Assembly (NCBI GenBank): GCA_049802235.1
Contig: JBARMB010000047.1
Location: 33,056-97,055, forward strand
Direction of reading: 5' to 3'
Origin: VBDM01 sp049802235
GTDB taxonomy: Bacteria > Pseudomonadota > Gammaproteobacteria > Burkholderiales > SG8-39
DNA: 64,000 bases
This document shows, in pieces, positions 26,102 through 33,278 of the stretch. Each line of letters starts with the position of its first letter. Position 1 is the stretch's first letter. Position numbers and translations under genes: made by a program. The notes beneath the pieces were generated by a model. It searched no databases. It had not been told where the DNA came from and worked only from the letters and a program-made list of their open reading frames with translations.

Positions 26102-27519
26102 GCGCGCGCCAGGTCGCCGCGCTTGCGGGCGTGCTCGTGCTCGCCGGCTGCATGGTCGGCCCGGACTATGAGCGGCCCGCGACCGATCTCCCCGAGACTT
26201 ATCCCGAAACCGCGGCCGGCGCCGCTGCGCCGGCCGCGCCGCCGCGCGCGGACTGGTGGACGCTGTACGGCGACGCGGCGCTGAACGAGCTGGTCGCATC
26301 GGCGCTCGAACGCAACGCCGACATTCGTCTTGCCGTTGCCCGCATCGAAGAGACCGACGCCAATCTGCGCGAAGCCCATGCCGCCTTCCTGCCCGAGGTC
26401 GATCTCGGCGCCGCCGGCAGCCGCTCGCGCGCGAGCACCCTCACGGCGGTGCCGGTGCCCGCGGGCATTCCGGTATTCCGCAACGACGTGCGCGTGGGCC
26501 TCTCGACCTCGTTCGAACTGGACTTCTGGGGCCGGCTGCGCCGCGGCGCCGAAGCGGTACGGGCGCAGGCCCTGGGCTCGCGCTACGCCAAGGACGTCGT
26601 CGCGCTGACGCTCGCCGGGCTGACGACGCAGGCGTATTTCTCGCTGCGCTCGCTCGACGCGCAGATCGCCGTGACCGGCGATACGCTGGCGGCGCGCGAG
26701 GAGTCGCTCGGCTTCGTGCGCGCCCGCGCGCGCGGCGGCGTGGCCTCGGACCTGGACCTGAACCAGGCGCAGGGCGCGCGTGCCGATGCCGCGTCCCAGA
26801 TCAAGGAGCTGCAGCGCCAGCGCGCGCTCATCGAGCATCAGTTGGGCGCCCTCACCGGCCGGCCCGATCTGGCGCTGCCCGCGGGCGATTTGCGCCGGCT
26901 GCCGACGCCGCCGCTGCCGCCGGCCGGCCTGCCCTCGTCGCTGCTCGAGCGGCGCCCCGATATCCGGCAGGCCGAGCAGGCGCTGATTTCCGCCAACGCG
27001 CAAATCGGCGTCGCCAAGGCGGCGATGCTGCCGACGATCTCGCTCACCGGTTCTTACGGCGGGGAGAGCCAGTCGCTCTCGAAGCTGCTCACGGACGGCG
27101 CCACCATCTGGTCGGCCGGATTCGGACTGACGCTGCCGATCTTCGATGCCGGCCGCTACGCGGCGCGCACCGACGCCGCGATTGCCCGCGAGCACCAGGC
27201 GCTGGCGGGCTATCAGAAGGCCGTCGAGACCGGGTTTCGTGAAGTCGCCGATGCGCTTACCAGCGTGCAGCAGACTGCGGCCGCGGAGGAGGACTATCAG
27301 TCCCGCCTCGAGGCTGCCCGAGGGGCGTTGCGGCTCGCGCGGCTGCGCTACGACGCCGGCTACTCCGCCTACCTGGAAGTGCTCGATGCGCAGCGCACGG
27401 CAAACGATGCCGAATCGGCCCTGCTGCGCAACCGCCAGTCGCTGCTGTCGGCGACCGTGGACCTGATGAAAGCCCTGGGCGGGGGCTGGTCGGCGGATCA
27501 GGCGAGGCTGAAACCCTAG
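26098..27519 (+). CDS. Outer-membrane efflux channel lipoprotein (NodT/OprM family)
   Basis: A 473-residue TolC-class channel with lipobox LVLAGC (Cys at about 18), followed by MVGPDYERP, the usual start of mature NodT-family proteins. Two homologous helical-barrel halves follow, with AQAYFSLRSLDAQIAV-like and RYDAGYSAYLEVLDAQRT motifs, and the LLERRPDIRQAEQAL signature in the middle. The start overlaps the pump stop (ATGA), implying translational coupling. Together with the two preceding genes it forms the exit duct of the pump. Confidence 0.94.
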   Translation: MSARQVAALAGVLVLAGCMVGPDYERPATDLPETYPETAAGAAAPAAPPRADWWTLYGDAALNELVASALERNADIRLAVARIEETDANLREAHAAFLPEVDLGAAGSRSRASTLTAVPVPAGIPVFRNDVRVGLSTSFELDFWGRLRRGAEAVRAQALGSRYAKDVVALTLAGLTTQAYFSLRSLDAQIAVTGDTLAAREESLGFVRARARGGVASDLDLNQAQGARADAASQIKELQRQRALIEHQLGALTGRPDLALPAGDLRRLPTPPLPPAGLPSSLLERRPDIRQAEQALISANAQIGVAKAAMLPTISLTGSYGGESQSLSKLLTDGATIWSAGFGLTLPIFDAGRYAARTDAAIAREHQALAGYQKAVETGFREVADALTSVQQTAAAEEDYQSRLEAARGALRLARLRYDAGYSAYLEVLDAQRTANDAESALLRNRQSLLSATVDLMKALGGGWSADQARLKP

Positions 27520-27553
27520 TGCGGTGTTTCAAAAGTACGTTGCATAATTCTCA

Positions 27554-27642
27554 CGTCATTCCGGCCACGCCCGCGCAGCGGGCACGGGCCGGAATCCAGA
27601 GACTTCTCGAGACGCTGGATTCCCGCCTTCGCGGGAATGACG
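27554..27642. repeat. REP-like dispersed inverted repeat (copy 3)
   Basis: The arms CGTCATTCC (27554-27562) and GGAATGACG (27634-27642) enclose inner stems CCCGCGCAGCGGG and CCCGCCTTCGCGGG and the GGAATCCAG/CTGGATTCC pair. It lies between the convergent ends of the RND operon and rnhA and may act as a bidirectional transcription end. It is the most complete of the four copies in the window. Confidence 0.75.
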
Positions 27643-27692
27643 GAGCGGAAAATCTGTCCGCGAATTGACGACTCGGGACACCAGGGAAGCGC

Positions 27693-28157
27693 TCAACGCT
27701 CCCCGTTCAACGATTCCACGCCGCGATTCGCCAGCTCGTCGGCGCGCTCGTTTTCCGGGTGGCCGGCGTGGCCTCTCACCCAGTGCCACGCGATCCGGTG
27801 CGTCGCCGCGAGCCGGTCGAGCTCCTGCCACAGATCGACGTTCTTCACCGGTTTTTTGTCCGCGGTGCGCCAGCCGCGGCGCTTCCAGTCGCGCAGCCAC
27901 TCGCTGATGCCCTTGTGCACGTACTGCGAGTCGGTGTAGACCTCGACCTCGCACTCGCGCTTCAAGGCCTCGAGCGCGCGGATCACCGCCGTCAGCTCCA
28001 TGCGGTTGTTGGTCGTCTGCGGCTCGCCGCCGAACAGCTCCTTCTCTTTTTCGCCCATCTGGAGCAATGCACCCCAGCCCCCCGGCCCGGGATTGCCCTT
28101 GCAGGCGCCGTCGGTATAGATGCGCACCGGCCTAGCGCTGCTCGCGGTTTTCGACAT
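27693..28157 (-). CDS. rnhA: Ribonuclease HI
   Basis: A 154-residue RNase HI that cleaves RNA in RNA-DNA hybrids. All four carboxylates are in place: Asp16 (IYTDGACKGNPGPGGWG), Glu54 (NNRMELTAVIRAL), Asp76 (VYTDSQYVHKGI) and Asp140 (ERADELANRG). The His of the flexible loop (VRGHAGHPENE) is also present. The gene's start overlaps the end of the methyltransferase gene by 26 bp. This rnhA-methyltransferase-gloB order is conserved in many proteobacteria. Confidence 0.97.
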   Translation of the reverse strand: MSKTASSARPVRIYTDGACKGNPGPGGWGALLQMGEKEKELFGGEPQTTNNRMELTAVIRALEALKRECEVEVYTDSQYVHKGISEWLRDWKRRGWRTADKKPVKNVDLWQELDRLAATHRIAWHWVRGHAGHPENERADELANRGVESLNGER

Positions 28158-28884
28158 GCAGTCCGTTCTTTCTTTGAGTCACCGGCGCGAGGCTCTTCCT
28201 GGCGGCGAGCTTGTTGCGCCACGCCGGCGTCACCAGGCGCATTCCGGTGACGCGCTTGATCGCGCGCACCACGTACGCGCCGCCGCAGATCGGCCACCAG
28301 CGGTCGCCGGCCTTCTCCATGAAGGCGGACCGCTGCAGCCATCGGCTCTGCGAAAACGGCGGTGCGTAGCAGCCGAAGCGTCCGCCGTTCAGCTCGAAGC
28401 CGAGCAGCGCCAGCCAGTCCTTGAGCCGCACCAGGCCGATGAACCGCCCGCACCAGGGATGTTCGTCGCGCTTCCAGCCCAGCGCGCGCTTCGCGCCCCA
28501 CAGGGACAGCGGATTGAAGCCCGAGATGACAATGCTGCCTTCGGGCATCAGCACGCGCTCGGCCTCGCGCAGGATCTGGTGCGGCCGGGCGCTGAACTCG
28601 AGCACGTGCGGCAGCACCAGCAGGTCGATGCTCTGCGACGCCAGCGGCAGCTGTCCCGGATCGGCGCGCAGGCAGCAGCCGCGGTCCAGGCCGGCCTGCA
28701 GCTTCAGCGGCATGCGCGACTCGCGCAGGAAATCGAGCTGCGGCAGCCCGGCCTGCACGGCGTTGAAGCCGAACACGTCCTCGACGGCGCTGTCGAACTG
28801 CGTCTGCTCCCACGCCAGCACGTACCGGCCCGCGGGAGTCTCGAACCAGTCCGAAAGGATTGATTTTTTTTCTGGCTGCGACAC
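28132..28884 (-). CDS. SAM-dependent methyltransferase-like protein (YafS-type neighbour of rnhA/gloB)
   Basis: A 250-residue class I methyltransferase-fold protein. It has a weak SAM-binding region (LRADPGQLPLASQSIDLLVL with the acidic residue) and the post-motif stretch VLPHVLEFSARPHQILREAERVL and PEGSIVISGFNPLSLWG, the latter being highly conserved in YafS-type proteins. The canonical glycine-rich motif I is not evident, since the first strand region lacks GxGxG. The start is a GTG at 28884. It overlaps rnhA by 26 bp and is divergent from gloB. Its substrate is unknown. Confidence 0.85.
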   Translation of the reverse strand: MSQPEKKSILSDWFETPAGRYVLAWEQTQFDSAVEDVFGFNAVQAGLPQLDFLRESRMPLKLQAGLDRGCCLRADPGQLPLASQSIDLLVLPHVLEFSARPHQILREAERVLMPEGSIVISGFNPLSLWGAKRALGWKRDEHPWCGRFIGLVRLKDWLALLGFELNGGRFGCYAPPFSQSRWLQRSAFMEKAGDRWWPICGGAYVVRAIKRVTGMRLVTPAWRNKLAARKSLAPVTQRKNGLHVENREQR

Positions 28885-28951
28885 AATTTCCGGTATTCTT
28901 CAGCGACACTCAACCCTCTGCACCGGCGCGCCGCCGGGCAAACCGACCGCC

Positions 28952-29731
28952 ATGGCCGATAACGAACCACTGCAAATCATCCCGCTGCGCGCGTTCAAGG
29001 ACAACTACGTATGGACGCTGCGCAACCGGCGCTTCGCCGCCGTCGTCGATCCGGGCGAGGCACAGCCGGTGCTCGACTATCTCGCCGCCGAAGAACTGCG
29101 GCTGGTCGCGATCCTGGCGACGCATCACCACCAGGATCACGTCGGCGGCATCGCCGAGCTGCTGCGCGCGCACTCCGCGCCGGTCTACGGCCCGCGCGGC
29201 GAGCCGATCACGACCCTGACCCACGCCATCGGCGGCGGCGACCGGGTCGCGATTCCCGAACTGGAGGTCGCATTCGAGGTGCTCGACATCCCCGGGCACA
29301 CGCGCGCACACGTCGCCTATTATGGGGCAAACATGCTGTTCTGTGGCGACACGCTGTTCGCCTGCGGCTGCGGCCGCGTGTTCGAAGGCACGCCGCGGCA
29401 GCTCTACGCCTCGCTCGAGAAATTGAAGGCGCTCCCGGATGAAACGCGGGTGTACAGCGGGCACGAATACACGCTCGCCAACATCGGCTTCGCCAGGGCG
29501 GTCGAGCCCGACAATGCCGATCTCGCCGAGCGCGAGCGCAGCGACACGCAACTGCGGCACGAGAACCGTCCGACATTGCCGTCGACGATCGGGCGCGAAA
29601 AAGCGACCAACCCGTTTCTGCGCGTCACCCGGCCCGCGGTGATCGAAGCGGCGAACAAATATCTCGGCAAGCGCGTCAGCGATCCGGCCGGTGTGTTCGC
29701 CGCCTTGCGGCAGTGGAAGAATCAGTTCTGA
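28952..29731 (+). CDS. gloB: Hydroxyacylglutathione hydrolase (glyoxalase II)
   Basis: A 259-residue metallo-beta-lactamase-fold enzyme that hydrolyses S-lactoylglutathione in methylglyoxal detoxification. The binuclear metal site THHHQDHVGG is at residues 57-66, with further ligands in PGHTRAHVAYYG, FCGDTLFACGCGRVFEG and YSGHEYTLANIGFA. The C-terminal HxxK/R substrate region (PSTIGREKATNPFLR) is also family-typical. The ATG at 28952 follows a short divergent region shared with the methyltransferase gene. In related genomes mltD is the usual next gene; here an accessory island of about 6 kb intervenes. Confidence 0.97.
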   Translation: MADNEPLQIIPLRAFKDNYVWTLRNRRFAAVVDPGEAQPVLDYLAAEELRLVAILATHHHQDHVGGIAELLRAHSAPVYGPRGEPITTLTHAIGGGDRVAIPELEVAFEVLDIPGHTRAHVAYYGANMLFCGDTLFACGCGRVFEGTPRQLYASLEKLKALPDETRVYSGHEYTLANIGFARAVEPDNADLAERERSDTQLRHENRPTLPSTIGREKATNPFLRVTRPAVIEAANKYLGKRVSDPAGVFAALRQWKNQF

Positions 29732-29744
29732 CGCCGGGAACAAG

Positions 29745-29897
29745 AACGGGTTCACGTGCCTGGCGCACGCGCGAAGCGTCATCGAGGACCGGCGCCGGGA
29801 CTACGACGAGCAGCGGCCGAAGAAGGATCTTGCGCGGAGTGCCGCTGGCGCTCTACGCGGCACGCTTGGGTTCGCGCGCGAATCCAGGCGCAGGTGA
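29745..29897 (+). pseudogene. IS3-family transposase (orfB) C-terminal remnant
   Basis: The short open stretch reads NGFTCLAHARSVIEDRRRDY and then DEQRPKKDLA before decaying. This matches the end of the IS3-family integrase core, which typically reads sL-x-x-Ar-x-x-Ie-x-Wr-x-dYN-x-x-RPH. No start, no catalytic DDE residues and no terminal repeats remain. It begins 14 bp after gloB and marks the left edge of the accessory island. The following bases up to 30003 hold nothing else recognisable. Confidence 0.5.
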
Positions 29898-30003
29898 ATC
29901 AATTACAGTGCGAAGTTATGAACTCTAACCCGGACTACTACTAAGATCGGGGATCACGTCGCACGCCAGCGCTTCCCGGTACCGCACCGGGGACGGCAGA
30001 ACC

Positions 30004-30306
30004 CTATGCCGCAATCGGCTCGATTTCTTCGTACCGCTTGGGATGCCGCTCAAGCTCCCAGAGGTCCAGCGCCTCTTGCATGCGCAGCCAGCTCTCCGGC
30101 GTGGTGTTGGTCAGCTTCCCCACCCGGATCGCCATGTCTGCCGATAGGGCGCGCTTCTCCAGCAGCAGTTCGGAGACGCTCAGCCGGCTCACGCCCAGGC
30201 GCCTGGCAAACTCAGTCTGTGGCATCTTGAGTCCCGGTAGCACGTCCTCTCGCAGCACCTCGCCGGGGTGGGCAGGTTTGCGCTTGGGGTCGCGTAGGCT
30301 CTTCAT
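30004..30306 (-). CDS. higA: HigA-type antitoxin, XRE helix-turn-helix
   Basis: A 100-residue HigA/VapI-type antitoxin. It carries the signature HPGEVLREDVLPGLKMPQTE followed by the helix-turn-helix FARRLGVSRLSVSELLLEKR and the C-terminal TNTTPESWLRMQEALDLWE. It would bind HigB and repress the operon. The ATG at 30306 overlaps the higB stop by 4 bp (ATGA), which is the normal toxin-first higBA arrangement. Confidence 0.93.
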   Translation of the reverse strand: MKSLRDPKRKPAHPGEVLREDVLPGLKMPQTEFARRLGVSRLSVSELLLEKRALSADMAIRVGKLTNTTPESWLRMQEALDLWELERHPKRYEEIEPIAA

Positions 30307-30590
30307 CAGTGGTAGTCCTCTAAATTCACGTCGATTGCTTCGCCTTCGGAAAATCGGAACGTGATGCGCCAATTCCCGGACACCGACACGGCGTAGGAGC
30401 CTTTCAGCTTCCCGGCGAGCCCGTGGAACCCGTATCCGGGCAAGTTCATGTCCCCGGGCCGTGCCGCGGCATCCAGCCGGTCCAGAATCCGGCGCATGCG
30501 GTCCGCTTGCTTCGCGTCGATCTTGCTGCGGTCGCTCTTGGTAAAGAAGCGGGCCAGCCCTTTGTGGCTGAAACTCCTGATCACCGGCAA
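30306..30590 (-). CDS. higB: HigB-type toxin, RelE superfamily mRNA interferase
   Basis: A 94-residue RelE/ParE-fold toxin. It has the family pattern MRRILDRLDAAARPGDMNLP, then GYGFHGLAGKLKGSYAVSV and NWRITFRFSEGEAIDVNLED, which ends in the typical W-R-I-x-F-x-F strand with acidic turns. Members cleave ribosome-bound mRNA. It precedes higA with a 4-bp overlap. A promoter with two operator-like palindromes lies immediately upstream. Confidence 0.93.
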   Translation of the reverse strand: MPVIRSFSHKGLARFFTKSDRSKIDAKQADRMRRILDRLDAAARPGDMNLPGYGFHGLAGKLKGSYAVSVSGNWRITFRFSEGEAIDVNLEDYH

Positions 30591-30593
30591 GCT

Positions 30594-30642
30594 GTAATGC
30601 TACGCATTACTATAATTGTAATGCCTGAGATTACAATGTCAA
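30594..30642 (-). promoter_or_regulatory. higBA promoter with two palindromic operators
   Basis: On the minus strand there is a perfect TTGACA (30637-30642), a 16-bp spacer and TACAAT (30615-30620). A palindrome ATTGTAAT-7-ATTACAAT (30615-30622 and 30630-30637) covers the spacer and -10. A second palindrome GTAATGC-TAC-GCATTAC (30594-30600 and 30604-30610) sits over the start site. The shared half-site TAAT/ATTA suggests cooperative binding by HigA for autoregulation. Confidence 0.68.
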
Positions 30643-30718
30643 GCATCCAGAGCATACCCGTGGGTGGCGAATTAGTCCTCAAGCGGCGCCGGGGATCTGA
30701 AGATCAAATGGGGTCAGT

Positions 30719-30826
30719 TCAACCCGACCCTTTATCGTTGACAGCGTTATTCGGCTCGGTTTGCGTGAGTACACGGCCAAGGATATCGTAGGTGAAGGTG
30801 GTTCCGTAGTTAATCTCGGATGCTAA
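30719..30826 (-). pseudogene. RHS/YD-repeat fragment
   Basis: Immediately after the stop codon of the lipoprotein gene, and in the same frame, the minus strand reads LASEINYGTTFTYDILGRVL and then TQTEPNNAVNDKGSG before a stop. The core TTFTYDILGRVLTQTEP is an RHS/YD repeat (Y-D-x-x-G-R-V with the following Pro). Only about one repeat survives, so it is a relic of an Rhs-type polymorphic toxin gene or a displaced tip. Confidence 0.5.
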
Positions 30827-31177
30827 CTAGGGGGTAATCGCACAATCGTCTTCTGATCCTTCGTAGCGCCAATTAACGATTTTGCGGGCAACCCTATCTA
30901 TCTCGAAATATACGTGACAGTCTGGAGAACGGCCACCACGATATTGCTCTTCGATATTGCCGTTCGAAAGTTTTTTTTCGGCAACGAACAGCCTGCGGTA
31001 ATGATTTCTGTAAGCGTATCGATCATCAGCGTTTTTTCCAACTTCTGCCTGCATGGTTTTCATGAAATTTTCGTATCCGGAACCTAGGCATCCTGCAATT
31101 GATAACCAAAGTACAAGCGCAACCGCCGGTCGTAGACCCGGAGCAAGCATGCAGCTAGACGGGGTCCGATTGGCCAT
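30827..31177 (-). CDS. Small predicted lipoprotein, function unknown
   Basis: A 116-residue protein with an N-terminal hydrophobic signal and lipobox (LVLWLSIAGC, Cys at about residue 30), followed by a short polar domain with YRNHYRRLFVAEKKLSNGNI, SPDCHVYFEID and NWRYEGSEDDC. Two further Cys could form a disulfide. An internal Met at residue 10 is an alternative start and gives a more usual signal length; neither start has a good ribosome-binding site. An RHS fragment lies directly downstream. Small lipoproteins can be immunity proteins for Rhs effectors, but that is inference. I do not recognise the family. Confidence 0.6.
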   Translation of the reverse strand: MANRTPSSCMLAPGLRPAVALVLWLSIAGCLGSGYENFMKTMQAEVGKNADDRYAYRNHYRRLFVAEKKLSNGNIEEQYRGGRSPDCHVYFEIDRVARKIVNWRYEGSEDDCAITP

Positions 31178-31180
31178 TTT

Positions 31181-31296
31181 CTATGACCCGAAATCCAACT
31201 GCTCACCGTCCAGACCGCCCGTGCCACGCCTTGGCCTGCCCGCCTTCCCCGGTACGCGCCTGTTCCCACACATCGATTCGATTTCTTCCTGACGAT
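31181..31296 (-). pseudogene. REP-associated (Y1) transposase C-terminal remnant, copy A
   Basis: The minus strand reads LNRQEEIESMCGNRRVPGKA followed by GRPRRGTGG and a stop at 31181-31183. This resembles the conserved end of REP-associated tyrosine transposases, which run F-x-x-E-I-E-x-x-x-G-R-R-x-x-P-G-K-x-G-R-P-R. The catalytic HUH and Tyr region is missing. A 68-bp stretch (31223-31290) is about 84% identical, by my alignment, to 35375-35442 in the same orientation. Confidence 0.6.
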
Positions 31297-31300
31297 TGAG

Positions 31301-31330
31301 TTCAGCGGAGGCTGAAAGCGGTCCGCTGAA
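31301..31330. repeat. 9-bp inverted repeat at the 3' end of the HEPN gene
   Basis: TTCAGCGGA (31301-31309) and TCCGCTGAA (31322-31330) form a perfect 9-bp stem with a 12-nt loop, 16 bp beyond the stop of the HEPN-protein gene. There is no T-run on the minus strand, so it is not a classical terminator. It coincides with the junction between the HEPN gene and the transposase remnant. Confidence 0.5.
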
Positions 31331-31345
31331 ACGAAGGGCTATCTT

Positions 31346-33160
31346 TCATATGATGGGAACGGGAACAATTTCCTCAACCTTTGTTATTTTGTCACTTGAC
31401 CTACATCTGCTCAGAACGACATCGGCACCCAACTTGTATGCCGCCAGGAGATCACCAATCGAGAAGTTATTCTCCTGTCTCGCGTGACCGGCAGAAGCAG
31501 ACATTGCCATGTAGCAGACGGCAATATAGTCAAGTAGATGTGTTACAAGTTGCGGACGAATATTCTCATAGTGACCTCTATGCGCCATCTTATTTCTAAG
31601 GAAATATATCCTTCTGAGTTGTCGAGTAACATCCATTTCAGAACGTTTGATTCTTTTGCTGATGGCACCATTGGTTTTGATCTCAAGAAAGATAGACATC
31701 AGCTTGAATTTCAAATGCTCCTTGGTTCCCAAGCTATTGAATAGGTCAATTGCAATCGCCTCGTTCCTAAGTAGAGCGAATATGTGTGACTCGGTGGTTG
31801 CGTCATTGAATGTTTCGATACCCGGCGCTATATCGGATCGAACTCTTTCAGTGGTAGCGACTTTATTTTTCACCAATAGATCTTTGAGGTACGACACCCT
31901 TCGCCTCAAGCCAGATATGGCATAAATCTGAGGGACATACTCCAAGATATTCACTAATATACCGGATTCACCGTCAGAGAACAGCGACTCAAGAGCAATC
32001 CACAGATTCAATAGTTTCTGTTCTATGGAGATGGACTCTCGTGCTAGCCGGAGATAACGAAGGGAGCGTCCCAGATGCTCTTTGCCTTGCTCGTCAAGTG
32101 TTGCTAGCGCATGACGGATGGAAGAATGTGGACTAGAAAAGTACGTCCCGCCTTCTGAAGCGAGAAAGCTGAGCAGAAGATCAATATTCAGTGTTCTTGT
32201 ATGAACAAGGTGCTGGCTCTGAAAAATCACCACGCAATTCGCTGAGGTCTTGATTCTTGGATTTAGCTCAAGAGCCGTTACTGCATCCAGAAGCTTGTCC
32301 AGCTTTTCTTTGACGCGCCATGCTGCACTAACGTAATCGGTCGATTCAATCTTTGCCTTAACAACGACGTTAAGCTCGATATCTTTCTTCAGTTTTTCTA
32401 AGTTCTGTCCCTGGATACATTCAGGAATAGCTTCGGAAAACTGAAAATTGGGATCGTCGTCAACTTCCAGAAGTGAGCGGGGTCGGTTGGCTCGAAGTGC
32501 AAAGTAGACGTCAAACGAAGACTTATGACTTCTCAATCTTTCTGTCACGAGCTGGAACTGTTCCTGAAACGATTTACCGGAGTAGTTGTTCTCTCGCGTG
32601 AACATCTCGGCGCGGTTGTACAGATATGTTGGCGAGTACCCCTTGTTTAGCAGATGCGTGGTGTAAAGGCCCGTCAAAGCGTAGATGTGACGCGTGATTC
32701 TATCTTTTTGGGAAAGGTCGACATCGCCAGTTAATGCTTCTTGAAGCGCCGCCACAATTGCGGTGGCGTAGTCTTCTTCGCGAGATAGGATGGCTTGGCA
32801 AACAACGCTCAGTCGGTTCAGTGAGCTCGGACTCAGGTCTCCGCCACGGATTTTCTTGAACAGTTGATTTCGAGGCTCCTCCATGTATGCAAATAGAGAG
32901 TGTGCGACCGGGTCGCTACCCCAGCTGCTTTCGATCTCATCAAGTGCGGAAAGAATGTAGCCAGCGTTCTTGTCACTGTCTCTGTATTCCTCTATGTAGG
33001 TTAGTGTCTCCGCGCAACTGCTGTGAACACTCATCAGCCTCGACTGATAGAAGTGCGGCGTATACATGCTGAGCTTCTCAAGGTACGTCTCAATAAAGAA
33101 GCGTGGACGGAAATCGCTAATCGGTAGCTTGTTCCACTTATCGTCTGGGAAGTATTTCAC
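31346..33160 (-). CDS. Large protein with C-terminal ApeA-like HEPN domain (candidate defence ribonuclease)
   Basis: A 604-residue protein, AT-rich relative to neighbours. The N-terminal about 370 residues are unfamiliar, mixed alpha/beta and without membrane segments. The C-terminal part matches the ApeA-type HEPN domain: LLNLWIALESLFSDGESG, then a helical stretch, then RRIYFLRNKMAHRGHYENI. The last block has the HEPN ribonuclease motif R-x4-H as RNKMAH (Arg522, His527). ApeA is a known abortive-infection protein whose HEPN domain cleaves RNA, so an RNase role in phage defence is plausible. The start is a GTG at 33160 with only a weak AAGG upstream; an in-frame TAG lies in the attC-like site just before. 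It is the last gene of the island core. Overall function is inference. Confidence 0.75.
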   Translation of the reverse strand: MKYFPDDKWNKLPISDFRPRFFIETYLEKLSMYTPHFYQSRLMSVHSSCAETLTYIEEYRDSDKNAGYILSALDEIESSWGSDPVAHSLFAYMEEPRNQLFKKIRGGDLSPSSLNRLSVVCQAILSREEDYATAIVAALQEALTGDVDLSQKDRITRHIYALTGLYTTHLLNKGYSPTYLYNRAEMFTRENNYSGKSFQEQFQLVTERLRSHKSSFDVYFALRANRPRSLLEVDDDPNFQFSEAIPECIQGQNLEKLKKDIELNVVVKAKIESTDYVSAAWRVKEKLDKLLDAVTALELNPRIKTSANCVVIFQSQHLVHTRTLNIDLLLSFLASEGGTYFSSPHSSIRHALATLDEQGKEHLGRSLRYLRLARESISIEQKLLNLWIALESLFSDGESGILVNILEYVPQIYAISGLRRRVSYLKDLLVKNKVATTERVRSDIAPGIETFNDATTESHIFALLRNEAIAIDLFNSLGTKEHLKFKLMSIFLEIKTNGAISKRIKRSEMDVTRQLRRIYFLRNKMAHRGHYENIRPQLVTHLLDYIAVCYMAMSASAGHARQENNFSIGDLLAAYKLGADVVLSRCRSSDKITKVEEIVPVPII

Positions 33161-33194
33161 TTTTTCGAACGCCTTGGAGATGCGCGCTGCTGAA

Positions 33195-33257
33195 AGCTAA
33201 CGCCGGCGCTCAACGGCGCGCGAAGCGCATCGGCTGAAGCGCCTCGCCTCGTTAGGT
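33195..33257 (-). other. Integron attC-like recombination site
   Basis: Read on the minus strand, the 63-bp site begins ACCTAAC (fits R'' RYYYAAC) and ends GTTAGCT (six of seven to GTTRRRY). Inside, GGCGCTTCAG and TGAGCGCC pair as L''/L' arms, with one extra base on the L'' side, which is the polarity of true attC sites. The centre GATGCGCTTCGCGCGCC forms a loop. It sits 21 bp after the stop of the HEPN/DUF4145-like gene and before the large HEPN gene, as expected for a cassette boundary. No integrase gene is in the window. A second GTTAGGT on the minus strand lies at 35326-35332. Confidence 0.42.
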
Positions 33258-33278
33258 GGGGAAATAGTGCGATGCCGT

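Noticed and set aside
21284..26299. A 1671-codon open frame on the minus strand opposite the RND operon
   Set aside because: Arg/His/Gln-rich translation without any domain, antisense to well-supported RND genes; a GC-driven shadow.
21280..27519. A 2079-codon open frame on the plus strand
   Set aside because: Only its last 474 codons (from 26098) encode a protein, the outer-membrane channel. The rest runs out of frame through dnaQ, the adaptor and the pump, and is open only because of high GC.
28132..28157. Frameshift between rnhA and the methyltransferase gene
   Set aside because: Both products are full length and the 26-bp overlap is a normal arrangement in this conserved gene order.
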